A stretch of 64,000 nucleotides of DNA from Pseudemcibacter aquimaris (GTDB taxonomy: Bacteria; Pseudomonadota; Alphaproteobacteria; Sphingomonadales; Emcibacteraceae), in NCBI RefSeq assembly GCF_028869115.1, contig NZ_CP079800.1, positions 2,418,001 to 2,482,000 on the forward strand, written 5' to 3'. Under the pieces are notes generated by a model. The model did no database searches. It saw nothing but the letters and a program-made list of their open reading frames with translations, and was not told where the DNA came from. Shown piece after piece: positions 15,370 to 23,597 of this stretch (position 1 is its first letter; every line of letters begins with the position of its first letter). Both the position numbers and the translations under genes were made by a program.

Positions 15370-16239
15370 ATTTTTCTCCTGTGGACTTATCGAATTTGAG
15401 GAAGACGCCTGCATGCGCTCACCTCCACCATTACCCCCAAGTTCACTCAGGAGTTTTTCAAAAGAGCCAACACGGTCAGCCAGACCTTGGCTCACCGCAT
15501 CACCGCCGATGAACACATCGCCGCTGCCGTAATATTCCTGGACATGGGCCGCAGTTGCGCCGCGATATTTGGCGACCGCGTCAACAAAGACACCTGCCAT
15601 GGCATCAATGCGCTTTTGCAATCTGGCGCGCCCCTCATCGGAGCCGGGATCTAATCGCTTAAAGGGGCTCTGCGAAGACACCACTTCAACCGTGTCTGTA
15701 TCCTTGCCGCCTTGATAAACGCCCACCACACCGATGGAGCCAAGGGCACTGGTCTTTGAAACCACAATTTCGTCTGCTGCTGCAGCAATCCAATAGGCAC
15801 CAGAGGCCGCATCGCCGGATGCATAAGCAATGACGGGTTTTCTGCCGCGTGCCTCATAGATCATGTCGGCAAGCTCAGCGCAGCCATTTACCTCACCGCC
15901 CGGAGAGTCGATATTAAGGACAATTGCCTGAACCTCGGGGTTCTCCAGCGCTGCGGTAAAATCCTTGGCCAGCAGTTCATAAGAGGATGCGCCGCTTACC
16001 TGCGTAAACAGGTTGGCATAACGAAAAAGCGGCCCAACCAAAGGCAGGACCGCTATATTCTCTCTCATTTCCAGACGGTGCGTATTTTGGAGTTCCCGTC
16101 CCAGCTTGGCGGCCACCGCTTCCGGGGGCTCATTCTGCCTTGCGGCAATATCCAATATGGTCTCAAGGCCCGCTGGCGTTATTGCCCAAGGTTCACCGGC
16201 TGCCTTGTTCCAAGCCATCCTGTTCCATAGTTTCATCAT
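15016..16239 (-). CDS. Head maturation protease, S49/ClpP fold (lambda C-like)
   Basis: A 407-residue S49-family (SppA-like) peptidase that processes the prohead. The oxyanion and nucleophile regions are visible: NIDSPGGEVNGCAELAD, then SGDAASGAYWIAAAADEI with the catalytic serine in ASGAYW, and TSALGSIGVVGVY. The C-terminal quarter is an acidic, helical scaffold segment. Three ATGs in a row occur at the start; the middle one (16239) has AGGAT 5 bp upstream. The gene overlaps the portal end by about 47 bp. An open extension of 70 codons upstream lies entirely inside the portal gene and is discarded. Confidence 0.92.
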   Translation of the reverse strand: MMKLWNRMAWNKAAGEPWAITPAGLETILDIAARQNEPPEAVAAKLGRELQNTHRLEMRENIAVLPLVGPLFRYANLFTQVSGASSYELLAKDFTAALENPEVQAIVLNIDSPGGEVNGCAELADMIYEARGRKPVIAYASGDAASGAYWIAAAADEIVVSKTSALGSIGVVGVYQGGKDTDTVEVVSSQSPFKRLDPGSDEGRARLQKRIDAMAGVFVDAVAKYRGATAAHVQEYYGSGDVFIGGDAVSQGLADRVGSFEKLLSELGGNGGGERMQASSSNSISPQEKNMDDIKSLREAYPDLTASLEQEAQGGGIKAERDRLKEILSHTEAADRSELAKHLAFETDMTVEAAVALLSKAPKEQQSHAEASGFQAAMDEIPNPTITPSREEDEEADEDVAKRLASY

Positions 16240-17713
16240 CATTATCCTGTTTGTCCTCAGCTGCCATAGTCGGAGTGGAAAGACCAAGTTCGCGCATCTT
16301 CGCTTGTTCTCGTGCACGCTGCTCGAGCACTTCTTCCCAGTCCAACCCTTGGGAGGCACATTCCTCTTCCAGTGTGGAAAGACCGTTTTCCATGCGAATG
16401 CGGGAGGCTTCCGCTTCCTTGACCGGATCAATCCAGCCGCGACCGGGGCCAATCCATTTAGAGCGCGTCCATGCCGCCCGGTTTTGATAAAAGCCCGGAG
16501 CTTCCACCAAGCCCTTACTTATGGCTTCCTCCAGCCACAGCTCATAGACAGGCCGTGCCCAATAGGTTGCAAGCCACTGCCTGCGGCCCATGAAATAGCG
16601 CCATGCTTCCATGAGTGCGGCTCGCGCACTGGAATAATTGGTCTTGGAAAAGTCCTTCATCAGCAGTTCATACGGAATGTTCAATCCCGTTCCGACATGC
16701 CTCAGGACATTCTCCACAAACTGGCCGTATCCGCTATTAGGACGGCTTGGTGTAAAGGGCGAGACCTTATCCCCCGGAAAGACCGGAATGATGGCACCGC
16801 CCTGAAGTCGCACCTTCCACTCATTACGCGCTGCGATATAATCATCCACGCTGCCGCCGAACATTTCTCCGATGGCCTCGCCGTCCAGCGGGGTTTCAAT
16901 AAAGGCAGCGATCATGGCGTTGACCACAGCGGCCTGCAGCTCACTACGCTCATAATGATCAAGCATTTTAAAGAGCGGCATGACACTTGTTAAAAGCGGT
17001 TTGCCTCGCTTTTGACCGCTGCGCTCAAAATCTGCGATATGCAACACCCGCCTGCGACCAAAGGCCGTCTGAATGGGTATGCGCTGCCAATCATCTTCAA
17101 CACCGAGAGAGATCAGCACATCCCCAGGATGGTTCTTTCTGATCCAATAGGCTTTTGGCGCACCATATTGATCGATCTCAATACCGCCGCGCAGGCGCTT
17201 ACCGTCCTGCTTCCCGTCCGGATTGCTCAAGCGGTCTGGTTCCACAAGCTGGATGACCGTTGAGAAGCTGCGACCTTTTAACCATAAGGGTAAAGCCAGT
17301 GCTTCCCCGTTTAACATGGAAGATCGAAACACCTGCGAGGTCATGCCTGCAAAGGTCAAGGATCTGGCGGCATCACAGTCGGTTGTCTCCGCCCAACTGC
17401 GCCACTGGGATTCAACCTGGCGGGACCATTCATCAGCCCACGCCTTATCCTTCCCAAGTGACTTATAGTCAGGCTGAGCGGCCAAACGGAGCCCAGTCCC
17501 CACCACATTATCTGTCAGTGTCTGGATTGCGCCAGAGGCAACGCCGTGATTGCGGACAAGGTCCCGCGATCTGGAGACCAAAGTCCCCAGCTCAGGAATT
17601 AGATCACTGTCAGCAGATCCGGCATGAGGGAGCCATGAGGCCAACTCTCGAGCCGTCGTTGATGCAGCGCGGTGCGCCGTATCTGGCTGGCTTGATGTTT
17701 TATTAGGTTGCAT
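16193..17713 (-). CDS. Portal protein (lambda B family)
   Basis: A 506-residue lambda-type portal (Phage_portal_2). It shows the N-terminal SRDLVRNHGVASGAIQTLTD and NVVGTGLRL segments and the conserved QLVEPDRLSNP and RRVLHIADFERSGQKRGKPL motifs. The ATG at 17713 has GGAG 5 bp upstream. It should form the dodecameric ring for DNA entry. The ParD/RelE pair starts just upstream on the other strand. Confidence 0.95.
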   Translation of the reverse strand: MQPNKTSSQPDTAHRAASTTARELASWLPHAGSADSDLIPELGTLVSRSRDLVRNHGVASGAIQTLTDNVVGTGLRLAAQPDYKSLGKDKAWADEWSRQVESQWRSWAETTDCDAARSLTFAGMTSQVFRSSMLNGEALALPLWLKGRSFSTVIQLVEPDRLSNPDGKQDGKRLRGGIEIDQYGAPKAYWIRKNHPGDVLISLGVEDDWQRIPIQTAFGRRRVLHIADFERSGQKRGKPLLTSVMPLFKMLDHYERSELQAAVVNAMIAAFIETPLDGEAIGEMFGGSVDDYIAARNEWKVRLQGGAIIPVFPGDKVSPFTPSRPNSGYGQFVENVLRHVGTGLNIPYELLMKDFSKTNYSSARAALMEAWRYFMGRRQWLATYWARPVYELWLEEAISKGLVEAPGFYQNRAAWTRSKWIGPGRGWIDPVKEAEASRIRMENGLSTLEEECASQGLDWEEVLEQRAREQAKMRELGLSTPTMAAEDKQDNDDETMEQDGLEQGSR

Positions 17714-17735
17714 TTTTACTCCATATTACCTATTA

Positions 17736-17741
17736 TATAAT
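17736..17741 (+). promoter_or_regulatory. TATAAT box before the ParD-like antitoxin
   Basis: A perfect TATAAT lies 28 bp before the preferred antitoxin start (17770), in the 56-bp AT-rich space between it and the portal gene. I see no clear -35 box at 17 bp. It implies the pair has its own plus-strand promoter rather than depending on phage late transcription. Confidence 0.4.
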
Positions 17742-17769
17742 CATAAGCGCCATGAAGAGAGACATCAAA

Positions 17770-17982
17770 ATGCCAACTACAATCAAGCTTTCAGACGAGT
17801 TAATCAGTGAAGCAAAGCGATATGCTGCTGTTTACAGTCGCTCAACACCCAAACAGATCGAATATTGGTCACGCATTGGAAAGATTGCAGAAGAAAACCC
17901 TGACTTACCCTATAGCTTCATTCAGGAAATTCTCCTTGCCAAACAAGAAGAAACAGAGCCGTTTGAGTTTTCCCAAGACTAA
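17770..17982 (+). CDS. ParD-like antitoxin
   Basis: A 70-residue protein beginning MPTTIKLSDELISEAKRYA, the ribbon-helix-helix start of ParD-like type II antitoxins, and including RSTPKQIEYWSRIGKIAEENP, a hallmark of the ParD_like family. An ATG 6 codons upstream (17752) is in frame, but it would lie almost at the expected transcription start, and 17770 has a purine-rich site (AAGAGAG) before it. It is followed after 3 bp by the toxin gene and lies opposite to the head operon. Confidence 0.87.
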   Translation: MPTTIKLSDELISEAKRYAAVYSRSTPKQIEYWSRIGKIAEENPDLPYSFIQEILLAKQEETEPFEFSQD

Positions 17983-17985
17983 ACT

Positions 17986-18264
17986 ATGAAAATCTTACAA
18001 AAACCGTCGTTCAAAAAGGCCTATAAGAAATTAAAGCCCAACCAAAAAGCCGACATGGATGATGCAATCCGGGCGATCATAGCTGATCCTGAACTTGGGC
18101 AGCTCAAGACTGGCGAATTATCAGATATCCTTGTCTATAAATTTAAAATGGTAAACCAGCTCACTTTACTGGCTTACAGCTACGAGGATCAAACAATCAC
18201 GTTGACACTCGTTGCACTGGGTTCCCACGAAAACTTCTACCGCGACCTAAAGAAAACCATTTAA
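17986..18264 (+). CDS. RelE/ParE-family toxin
   Basis: A 92-residue RelE/ParE fold toxin: basic N-terminal helices (FKKAYKKLKPNQKADMDDAI), then GELSDILVYKFKMVNQLTLLAYSY with the family's central strands, and the late ALGSHENFYRDLKK segment. Members of this group either cut mRNA at the ribosome or inhibit gyrase; sequence alone does not say which. Its end overlaps the end of the convergent gpW gene by 4 bp, so it tightly fills the space between portal and gpW genes. Confidence 0.87.
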   Translation: MKILQKPSFKKAYKKLKPNQKADMDDAIRAIIADPELGQLKTGELSDILVYKFKMVNQLTLLAYSYEDQTITLTLVALGSHENFYRDLKKTI

Positions 18265-18488
18265 AACTCCACATAGATGGGCTTACGCCTGACACCTCCC
18301 TGCTTGCGCTGAATGTCAAACTTCAGGTGTGCGATATATTTTTCCAGATTTGCGACATCAGCCGACTGATAGGACACCGCGCCATAACCGCCGATATTGA
18401 CCGAGACTTCTTTCGCTCCGGTCATCAGTAAATGGTAAGCATCCTCGGCTTCTGTCAGCCGTGATTGCAATATGGCTAAATCTGTCAT
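18261..18488 (-). CDS. Head-tail connector gpW
   Basis: A 75-residue gpW-family protein. It has the helical N-terminus LAILQSRLTEAEDAYHLLMTG, the beta hairpin with GGYGAVSYQSAD, and a second helix. In lambda, W lies between terminase A and portal B, and plugs the portal after packaging. Here the ParD/RelE pair separates it from the portal gene. Confidence 0.9.
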   Translation of the reverse strand: MTDLAILQSRLTEAEDAYHLLMTGAKEVSVNIGGYGAVSYQSADVANLEKYIAHLKFDIQRKQGGVRRKPIYVEF

Positions 18489-18497
18489 CAGGTTTCC

Positions 18498-20525
18498 TTA
18501 TAAATACGGATCATCAGCCATTTGAACCGGACGCTGCTTTAACCGATCACTTAAATGAACAGGCTCAGACACCTGCGGCTGATCAACTACCGGAGCCGTC
18601 GGCACAGGCTTGCCCAAGCTTTCTTCAAGCTGAAGCCAATGACGCTCCATAAATCGATCAAGGCCGTAAATGCTCGCTGCCGCTCGGGCATAAACCCGGC
18701 AGTCCAGCGCCTCATTATTGCGTGTGGGGTCTTTCTCCCACACAGCGCGGGGATACCCTTTGTGAATACGGATGATCCGTTTTTCCGCTGTCAGCTGCTT
18801 AAAATATTCTTCCCCATATTGCGGAAAATGACAGCTACCAGCCGGATAAGTTTCACCCAGTTCCAGCTCTTTTTCTGTGGGCCAATCCAGTTTGAGCCAG
18901 CGGTAAAGTTCAACTTTGGCCACGGGACCAGAAACATTCCAGACCCGAAGGCCGCGTCTGCGACCTCCAACATCAGCTTTCGACACGCTCAAGATCAGCG
19001 CCGTATCCCGGTCCTGACCCTTGATTGCCACCACAGTGCGTGGTTGGCTGGCACGCGCACCGCCTGCGCCCCAAACGGCTTGGGGGTGGCCCTTCACCCA
19101 GCCATAAACATCCTGTGTGGCATAGCCGGAGTCCACCGCCATCACGCGAATGGGCATGGTATGTCCGGTTTCGTGGAGCCAGTCTCTATTCAGAAGTTTT
19201 TCAAGTTCCTGCCAGACCTCACGCCTTGCCGTATCGCCAGCAATAACCTCATAGCCGACTGACCAGCTTTCTTTGTTTCGGCCCCATGCAACAATCTCGC
19301 ATTCAAGGCGATCTTTTTGCACATCGACACCAGCCGTCAGAAACAAACCGCCTTTTGGGATAGTATTTTCTGTATAGGTTTCACGGCGTTCATATAGCCG
19401 GTGCCAATCTGGGGCTTCATGTTCTTCTTCAAACGGCTCACCTAGAACCGTATTGACGAAGCTTTTCATTAATTCAGGGTGTTCGCCTGCCTGCTCAAAC
19501 ATATGAGCCGCCTCTGACCAGCTAAACCAGCCAACTGGGCTATAGAGCGAGGACAGGTGATATCCGACTGTTCTGCCATCACCCTCTTTTGATGCCACCC
19601 AGCGCCCTGCCGCCAACATGGCTGTTTTGTGATGTTCTGCGATATGTTCTTCACAAGATTCACACTCATAAACCACATCCTTTGGCTGCCCTTCTTTCCA
19701 GCGAAGCTGACTGAAGCGCAAAGGCTGCATATGGTCGCAGTGTGGGCAAGGCACATGGAAATAGCGTTGATCTGAATGCTCAAATTCCCGCGCTATGCGG
19801 GACAATCCCTTTAATGTCGGCGTACTCACCAGCAGAACCTTCCTGCGCCCCTGAAAGGTCGCACTTCGGCGCTCTGCCAGCAAAATAGGATCGCCTTCAC
19901 CTTCAACATCGCCGGGATAACCGTCCACTTCATCCATAAAGAGATACCGAGCAGGCATGGACCGCAGTCCAACTGCCGAGTTTGCGCCCGTCATAACGAG
20001 CACACCGCCCGGAAACTCTTTAGACAGCACCGTATTGCCGGAATCCCGTGACCTGGACGGCTTCACCCGTGCCTTTAATTCTTTTGAATCCTCAAGAAGA
20101 GGATCAATCCGCTGCTTGGAGTTCCTTTTGGCCATCTCCACCGTTGGGGCAACTGCCATCATCGGCCCGGGTGCCATATGGATCACATAACCAATCCAAT
20201 TGTTACCCGCCTCGGTTCCACCGATCTGGGCACCCTTCATGAAAATCACACGCTGTACCGGCTCATGGCTGGACAGCATGTCCATAATCTCACGCAGATA
20301 AGGTGTACGTTCTGTGCGCCATCGCCCGGGTTCTGCCGCTGATTTAGGTGACAGGTAGCGATAGCGATCAGACCATTCAGAAATCGTCAAAAAGGGATCA
20401 GGCTCCAGCCCGCCAAGCCATGCTTGCTCAACAGCATCCGCACCGTCATAAAATTCTGTGCTCCCTGCATCATTCCCGGAAATTGGGTTTGACGGCGGCA
20501 AGCTCGCTGAGGTGCTCTCGGACAT
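18498..20525 (-). CDS. Terminase large subunit (lambda GpA family)
   Basis: A 675-residue GpA-type terminase that cuts concatemers and powers DNA packaging. A Walker A-like segment MKGAQIGGTEAG lies at 96-107, the Walker B acidic pair in YLFMDEVDGYP at 198-199, and the ALDCRVYARAA region near the C-terminus is typical of the nuclease end. A cysteine quartet (CPHCDHMQ ... CESCEEH) is present as in many GpA proteins. The start at 20525 overlaps the small subunit end by 56 bp and has GGAAAG upstream. GpA/Nu1 homology implies cos-type packaging. Confidence 0.95.
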   Translation of the reverse strand: MSESTSASLPPSNPISGNDAGSTEFYDGADAVEQAWLGGLEPDPFLTISEWSDRYRYLSPKSAAEPGRWRTERTPYLREIMDMLSSHEPVQRVIFMKGAQIGGTEAGNNWIGYVIHMAPGPMMAVAPTVEMAKRNSKQRIDPLLEDSKELKARVKPSRSRDSGNTVLSKEFPGGVLVMTGANSAVGLRSMPARYLFMDEVDGYPGDVEGEGDPILLAERRSATFQGRRKVLLVSTPTLKGLSRIAREFEHSDQRYFHVPCPHCDHMQPLRFSQLRWKEGQPKDVVYECESCEEHIAEHHKTAMLAAGRWVASKEGDGRTVGYHLSSLYSPVGWFSWSEAAHMFEQAGEHPELMKSFVNTVLGEPFEEEHEAPDWHRLYERRETYTENTIPKGGLFLTAGVDVQKDRLECEIVAWGRNKESWSVGYEVIAGDTARREVWQELEKLLNRDWLHETGHTMPIRVMAVDSGYATQDVYGWVKGHPQAVWGAGGARASQPRTVVAIKGQDRDTALILSVSKADVGGRRRGLRVWNVSGPVAKVELYRWLKLDWPTEKELELGETYPAGSCHFPQYGEEYFKQLTAEKRIIRIHKGYPRAVWEKDPTRNNEALDCRVYARAAASIYGLDRFMERHWLQLEESLGKPVPTAPVVDQPQVSEPVHLSDRLKQRPVQMADDPYL

Positions 20526-21000
20526 ATCTTTCCAACATTACATGTAGCTTATGGGCATCCACTTCCAGATCCGCTGCCATCTGGCTGGAAATTCGAGAAG
20601 GCCATGATGTCCAGGCATCCCGCTCCTGCCGGGCCAGCCGAAACACATGGGCTATCGCCGCATCCCGGTCGATCAATTCTCCCTTGAGCTGTTTGAGTTT
20701 GACGCGGCCCGTTTGAGCCTTCAGGACTTCATTAGCTGTTCGTGCCTGCATGAAGGTGGTTCCACCTGCATGACTGCCAGATTCTTTCAGCGTTTCTTCA
20801 ACGGCCTCTACAGCAGACTTTGGGACGGCTTTAACTTTTTGCCGCACGGTTGAGGTGTTGCGCTTCCAATCGGCATTGGCTTTTTCAACATCAATGCTGC
20901 CATCAGCCTCAGCCGTAATGCGTCCTTGCTTGATCGCTTTGCGCACTGCCGTATCACTCACACCGCGCCTTCGCGCATATTCCCGAATGGATACGCCCAT
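20470..21000 (-). CDS. Terminase small subunit (Nu1-like)
   Basis: A 176-residue protein with an N-terminal HTH (SIREYARRRGVSDTAVRKAIKQGRI) like Nu1, which binds cos and recruits the large subunit. The middle has the THFMQARTANEVLKAQ-like helices and a KLKQLKGELIDRDA segment typical of DNA-packaging Nu1 proteins. It is the first gene of the head operon; the cos site should lie in the 75-bp space just upstream or within the neighbouring small gene, but I could not recognise it. Confidence 0.88.
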   Translation of the reverse strand: MGVSIREYARRRGVSDTAVRKAIKQGRITAEADGSIDVEKANADWKRNTSTVRQKVKAVPKSAVEAVEETLKESGSHAGGTTFMQARTANEVLKAQTGRVKLKQLKGELIDRDAAIAHVFRLARQERDAWTSWPSRISSQMAADLEVDAHKLHVMLERYVREHLSELAAVKPNFRE

Positions 21001-21076
21001 CTTCTCTAACCGCCTCTATTTACTTGATATCCAGCCCCTTCCAAGCATTCATGAATTCAGGAAATGGAGACAAAAC

Positions 21077-21289
21077 ATGGATACAAAAACAATCAACGCA
21101 GCGGTCAAAGCCAATATGGAAGCCCTCAAGGATATCCTCGCAATTGCCGCTGAACTGGCAAGTGAGGGCCACGGAAATATGGTTGAAGACAATCGCAACG
21201 GCGCTATCGGCACCATCGCTGATCTGGACAAAATGCTAGAGGCTGCCAAAGCCCTGCAAGCCGCCTGCCTTGTGCTTCACAAAAAATAG
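21077..21289 (+). CDS. Small plus-strand protein of unknown function
   Basis: A 70-residue protein (MDTKTINAAVKANMEALK start), preceded by GGAG with 7-bp spacing. It is almost entirely helical, with Ala-rich amphipathic segments and a LVLHKK end, and no family that I recognise. It lies alone on the plus strand between the terminase small subunit and the methyltransferase, both minus. A terminator follows it, which supports that it is a real independent unit. Confidence 0.65.
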   Translation: MDTKTINAAVKANMEALKDILAIAAELASEGHGNMVEDNRNGAIGTIADLDKMLEAAKALQAACLVLHKK

Positions 21290-21357
21290 ACTTCCCAACG
21301 GGCCGGGCAGACGCTAAAAGGACTACAACAACACCTCCCACGCCTCTCAAAGAAGCG

Positions 21358-21375
21358 CCTCTTCGGAGGTTTTTT
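21358..21375 (+). terminator. UUCG-loop terminator after the small gene
   Basis: CCTC-TTCG-GAGG (21358-21369) followed by TTTTTT (21370-21375) on the plus strand. A longer outer pairing ACCTCC (21333-21338) with GGAGGT (21365-21370) is an alternative fold. It ends right at the stop codon of the convergent methyltransferase gene. Confidence 0.7.
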
Positions 21376-22621
21376 ATTCTTCAGCCAGCTCCGCATATGT
21401 TTTTTGGTGTTCTGCGTGGATTGCATCCAATCCCGTCATCTCCTGCCATCGCTTGATGATTACATCTACATATTGCGGATCAAGTTCAATCAATCTTGCC
21501 TGACGGCCTGTATGCTCAGCACCAATCAGTGTTGAGCCAGACCCACCAAAGGGGTCCAGAATAATATCTTTGGTTTTGCTGGAGTTCTTGATGGCTCTCA
21601 CCACCAGATCCACGGGTTTCATGGTTGGGTGGAGATCGTTTTTGCGTGGCTTGTTATAGAACCAGACATCGCCCTGATCGCGAGCCCCGCACCAATAGCG
21701 CTCATTGCCTTCCTTCCAGCCATAGAGGATCGGCTCATACTGACGCTGATAATCTGAGCGCCCGAGCGTGAAAGTGTTTTTGGCCCAAATGATAAAAGTG
21801 GACCATTTCCCGCCAGCGCTTCTAAAAGCGCTTTGCAAAGTGTCTAGCTCGCTTGAACTCATGCAGATATAAAGCCCACCTTTGGTGACCTTCAGCATAT
21901 TTTCGCAGGCAGCTGTAAGGAATGCCTCAAAATCATCGCCCAGGTTATCATTCATGATCTTGCGACCGGCCTTGGAACCACCTTTGCTCGACAACTTGTC
22001 TTTGGGCGTGTCGCCATAGTTCACATTGTAAGGCGGGTCAGTGAAGGTCATGTCAGCAAACTCGCTGCCCATGAGCAGGGCCATATCTTCCGCTTTAGTC
22101 GCATTACCGCAGAGCAGTTTATGGTCTCCCAAAATCCAGAGATCACCTGTTTTGCTTACAGGATTTTCTTCTGCTTCAGGAATATCACCGTCCAGATCCT
22201 CAGCGCCGTCTTCATCCAACGCCACCAAGAGGTCATCGATTTCTGATCCATCAAAACCAAGTAGGTCCAGATCGAAATCATCTTCAGACAACTCAGCCAG
22301 TTCAAGGCGCAGCATTTCTTCATCCCAGCCCGCATTCTCTGCAATCCGGTTATCTGCAATCACCAAAGCCCTGCGCTGACTTTCCGTGAGATAATCAAGG
22401 CGAATAGCTGGCACCTGATCCAAGCCCAGTTTCTGGGCTGCGAGCAAACGTCCGTGGCCCGCGATCAAAATATCATCGCCGCCAATCAAGACTGGATTTA
22501 CAAAACCGAACTCCGCAATGGAGGCTGCAATTTGAGCCACCTGTTCCGGGCCATGGGTTCTGGCGTTCCGGGCATAGGGGATTAACTGCTCGGTCGCAAT
22601 TTGCTCAACCTGCAAACTCAT
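21374..22621 (-). CDS. ParB-like domain / DNA methyltransferase fusion
   Basis: A 415-residue protein. Residues 5-95 are a ParB/Srx-like nuclease fold (IPYARNARTH, FGFVNPVLI, AGHGRLLAAQKLG). After an acidic linker comes a beta-class amino-methyltransferase with DPPY (195-198) and the AdoMet motif FGGSGST near 358-364. The combination is common in phages and modifies phage DNA, probably against host restriction. I use ATG 22621 (preceded by AAGAGAAG), discarding 60 poorly composed upstream codons. The modified base, adenine-N6 or cytosine-N4, cannot be decided from sequence. Confidence 0.9.
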   Translation of the reverse strand: MSLQVEQIATEQLIPYARNARTHGPEQVAQIAASIAEFGFVNPVLIGGDDILIAGHGRLLAAQKLGLDQVPAIRLDYLTESQRRALVIADNRIAENAGWDEEMLRLELAELSEDDFDLDLLGFDGSEIDDLLVALDEDGAEDLDGDIPEAEENPVSKTGDLWILGDHKLLCGNATKAEDMALLMGSEFADMTFTDPPYNVNYGDTPKDKLSSKGGSKAGRKIMNDNLGDDFEAFLTAACENMLKVTKGGLYICMSSSELDTLQSAFRSAGGKWSTFIIWAKNTFTLGRSDYQRQYEPILYGWKEGNERYWCGARDQGDVWFYNKPRKNDLHPTMKPVDLVVRAIKNSSKTKDIILDPFGGSGSTLIGAEHTGRQARLIELDPQYVDVIIKRWQEMTGLDAIHAEHQKTYAELAEE

Positions 22622-22871
22622 ATTCTTCTCTTTTGGATATCTGCAAACCTGTCCGCGAACTGCGAACCTGATTTTTTGTTCTGACGCTAGAAAAGTCCCG
22701 GGCGCAGCCCCCCCGCATAGGGTTGGTGCGCAGGAAGGACCCGTGGCTCTCAGATGTGCTATGGATTTCGCTTGAATCTCTCGAAACGACTGCTGGAACA
22801 CCCTGTGCCCGCAAGTCTCCCGAGCTTGATCAAAATATAGCCTAAAACAGCCCGTTTTGTCTCAGCGAAAA

Positions 22872-22886
22872 GTGTCCGGCGGACAC
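22872..22886. repeat. GTGTCCG/CGGACAC palindrome
   Basis: A 15-bp perfect palindrome around a single G, inside the 269-bp gap between the methyltransferase and the DUF6362 gene. With a 1-3 nt loop it is more likely a protein-binding site than a terminator. I see nothing else convincing in this gap. Confidence 0.4.
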
Positions 22887-22890
22887 CTTT

Positions 22891-23328
22891 CTATCTGCTA
22901 CTCTCCCTTGCCAGGTCAATGATATGCCGACGGGACCGCTTGGTCGGGGCGTGCTGTCTGTTGAGCTTGAGCGTGATCAGGCACAGGCCGTAGAGCCAGT
23001 GTTCGTGGGCAGCGGATCGTTTGAGACCAACCGTCCAGCAGACAGTCTTCCAGCGAGCCCCAGATGCCCTGAGCCAGACGATCTTACCGTCTACAGGCTC
23101 AAGCCCCACTGTCCACGATAGACACTCTTCCATGCGGGTGATGGCATCAGGCAACGGCCATGGCTTCAGCGGCTTCACATCCTTCTGCCCCACCAGATCA
23201 GAAAACTCCGGGGTGATCTCTGGCCACACGGTGTAATATCCCTGCAGCTTCTTCTCAGGCAGCCGCCTTAAGACTGATGCTGCTTCTGCCAAGCGCTCTT
23301 CAACTTCGGTGATCGTCCATTTCTTCAT
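22891..23328 (-). CDS. DUF6362-like phage protein with HTH
   Basis: A 145-residue protein with the segments VLRRLPEKKLQGYYTVWPEI, LPDAITRMEECLSWTVGLEP and KIVWLRASGARWKTVCWTVG, which I recall as DUF6362, found widely in alphaproteobacterial prophages. The C-terminal part reads as a helix-turn-helix, so a late-gene regulator similar in position to Q/ArpU proteins (last gene of the early operon) is plausible. It overlaps the DUF6378 gene by ATGA. Function is inferred only. Confidence 0.7.
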   Translation of the reverse strand: MKKWTITEVEERLAEAASVLRRLPEKKLQGYYTVWPEITPEFSDLVGQKDVKPLKPWPLPDAITRMEECLSWTVGLEPVDGKIVWLRASGARWKTVCWTVGLKRSAAHEHWLYGLCLITLKLNRQHAPTKRSRRHIIDLARESSR

Positions 23329-23597
23329 GTCTGACCTCCCTTGCTGGTGACCTCATGGAGACAAGCCGCATAACCAGCGACATCCAGAATGCTATCTGCA
23401 TGACAGGGATCATGTGCGAGCCGGGCCATCTTGAGATCAATCATGCACATGGCGACCTGGTCAGCTGTCACCTGTGTGCCCAGTGCTATGGTCCAGCGCT
23501 TTGCTATGCAATCGAAGAGCTCTGATGCGTTGCCGTAGGCAGCTTTACGCTCCGCAAATGTCTCAGCGGCGCGTTTCAACAAAAATTCCCCACTCAT
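23325..23597 (-). CDS. DUF6378-like small phage protein
   Basis: A 90-residue protein (FLLKRAAETFAERKAAYG, then CMIDLKMARLAHDPCHADSI, and AGYAACLHE) matching the pattern of DUF6378, a small conserved protein in phage replication regions. The fold of this family looks like an all-helical MazG-like or dCTPase-like core, but no catalytic motif is clear here. It overlaps both neighbours by 4 bp. Confidence 0.65.
   Translation of the reverse strand: MSGEFLLKRAAETFAERKAAYGNASELFDCIAKRWTIALGTQVTADQVAMCMIDLKMARLAHDPCHADSILDVAGYAACLHEVTSKGGQT

Noticed and set aside
15016-16452. 478-residue form of the head protease
   Set aside because: The first 70 codons lie inside the portal gene, are Arg/Pro/Trp-rich and lack a ribosome site. 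The ATG cluster at 16242-16234 has one.
16106-16993. 295-codon plus-strand frame
   Set aside because: Antisense shadow of the portal and protease genes, with unnatural composition and no family likeness.
1-21000. A true gene transfer agent cluster
   Set aside because: The tail tip resembles GTA genes, but integrase, S24 repressor, replication genes, GpA/Nu1 terminase and attachment site show an ordinary temperate phage.
21374-22801. 475-residue form of the ParB-methyltransferase
   Set aside because: The upstream 60 codons show no domain likeness, and ATG 22621 has a purine-rich ribosome site and the natural ParB-fold start.
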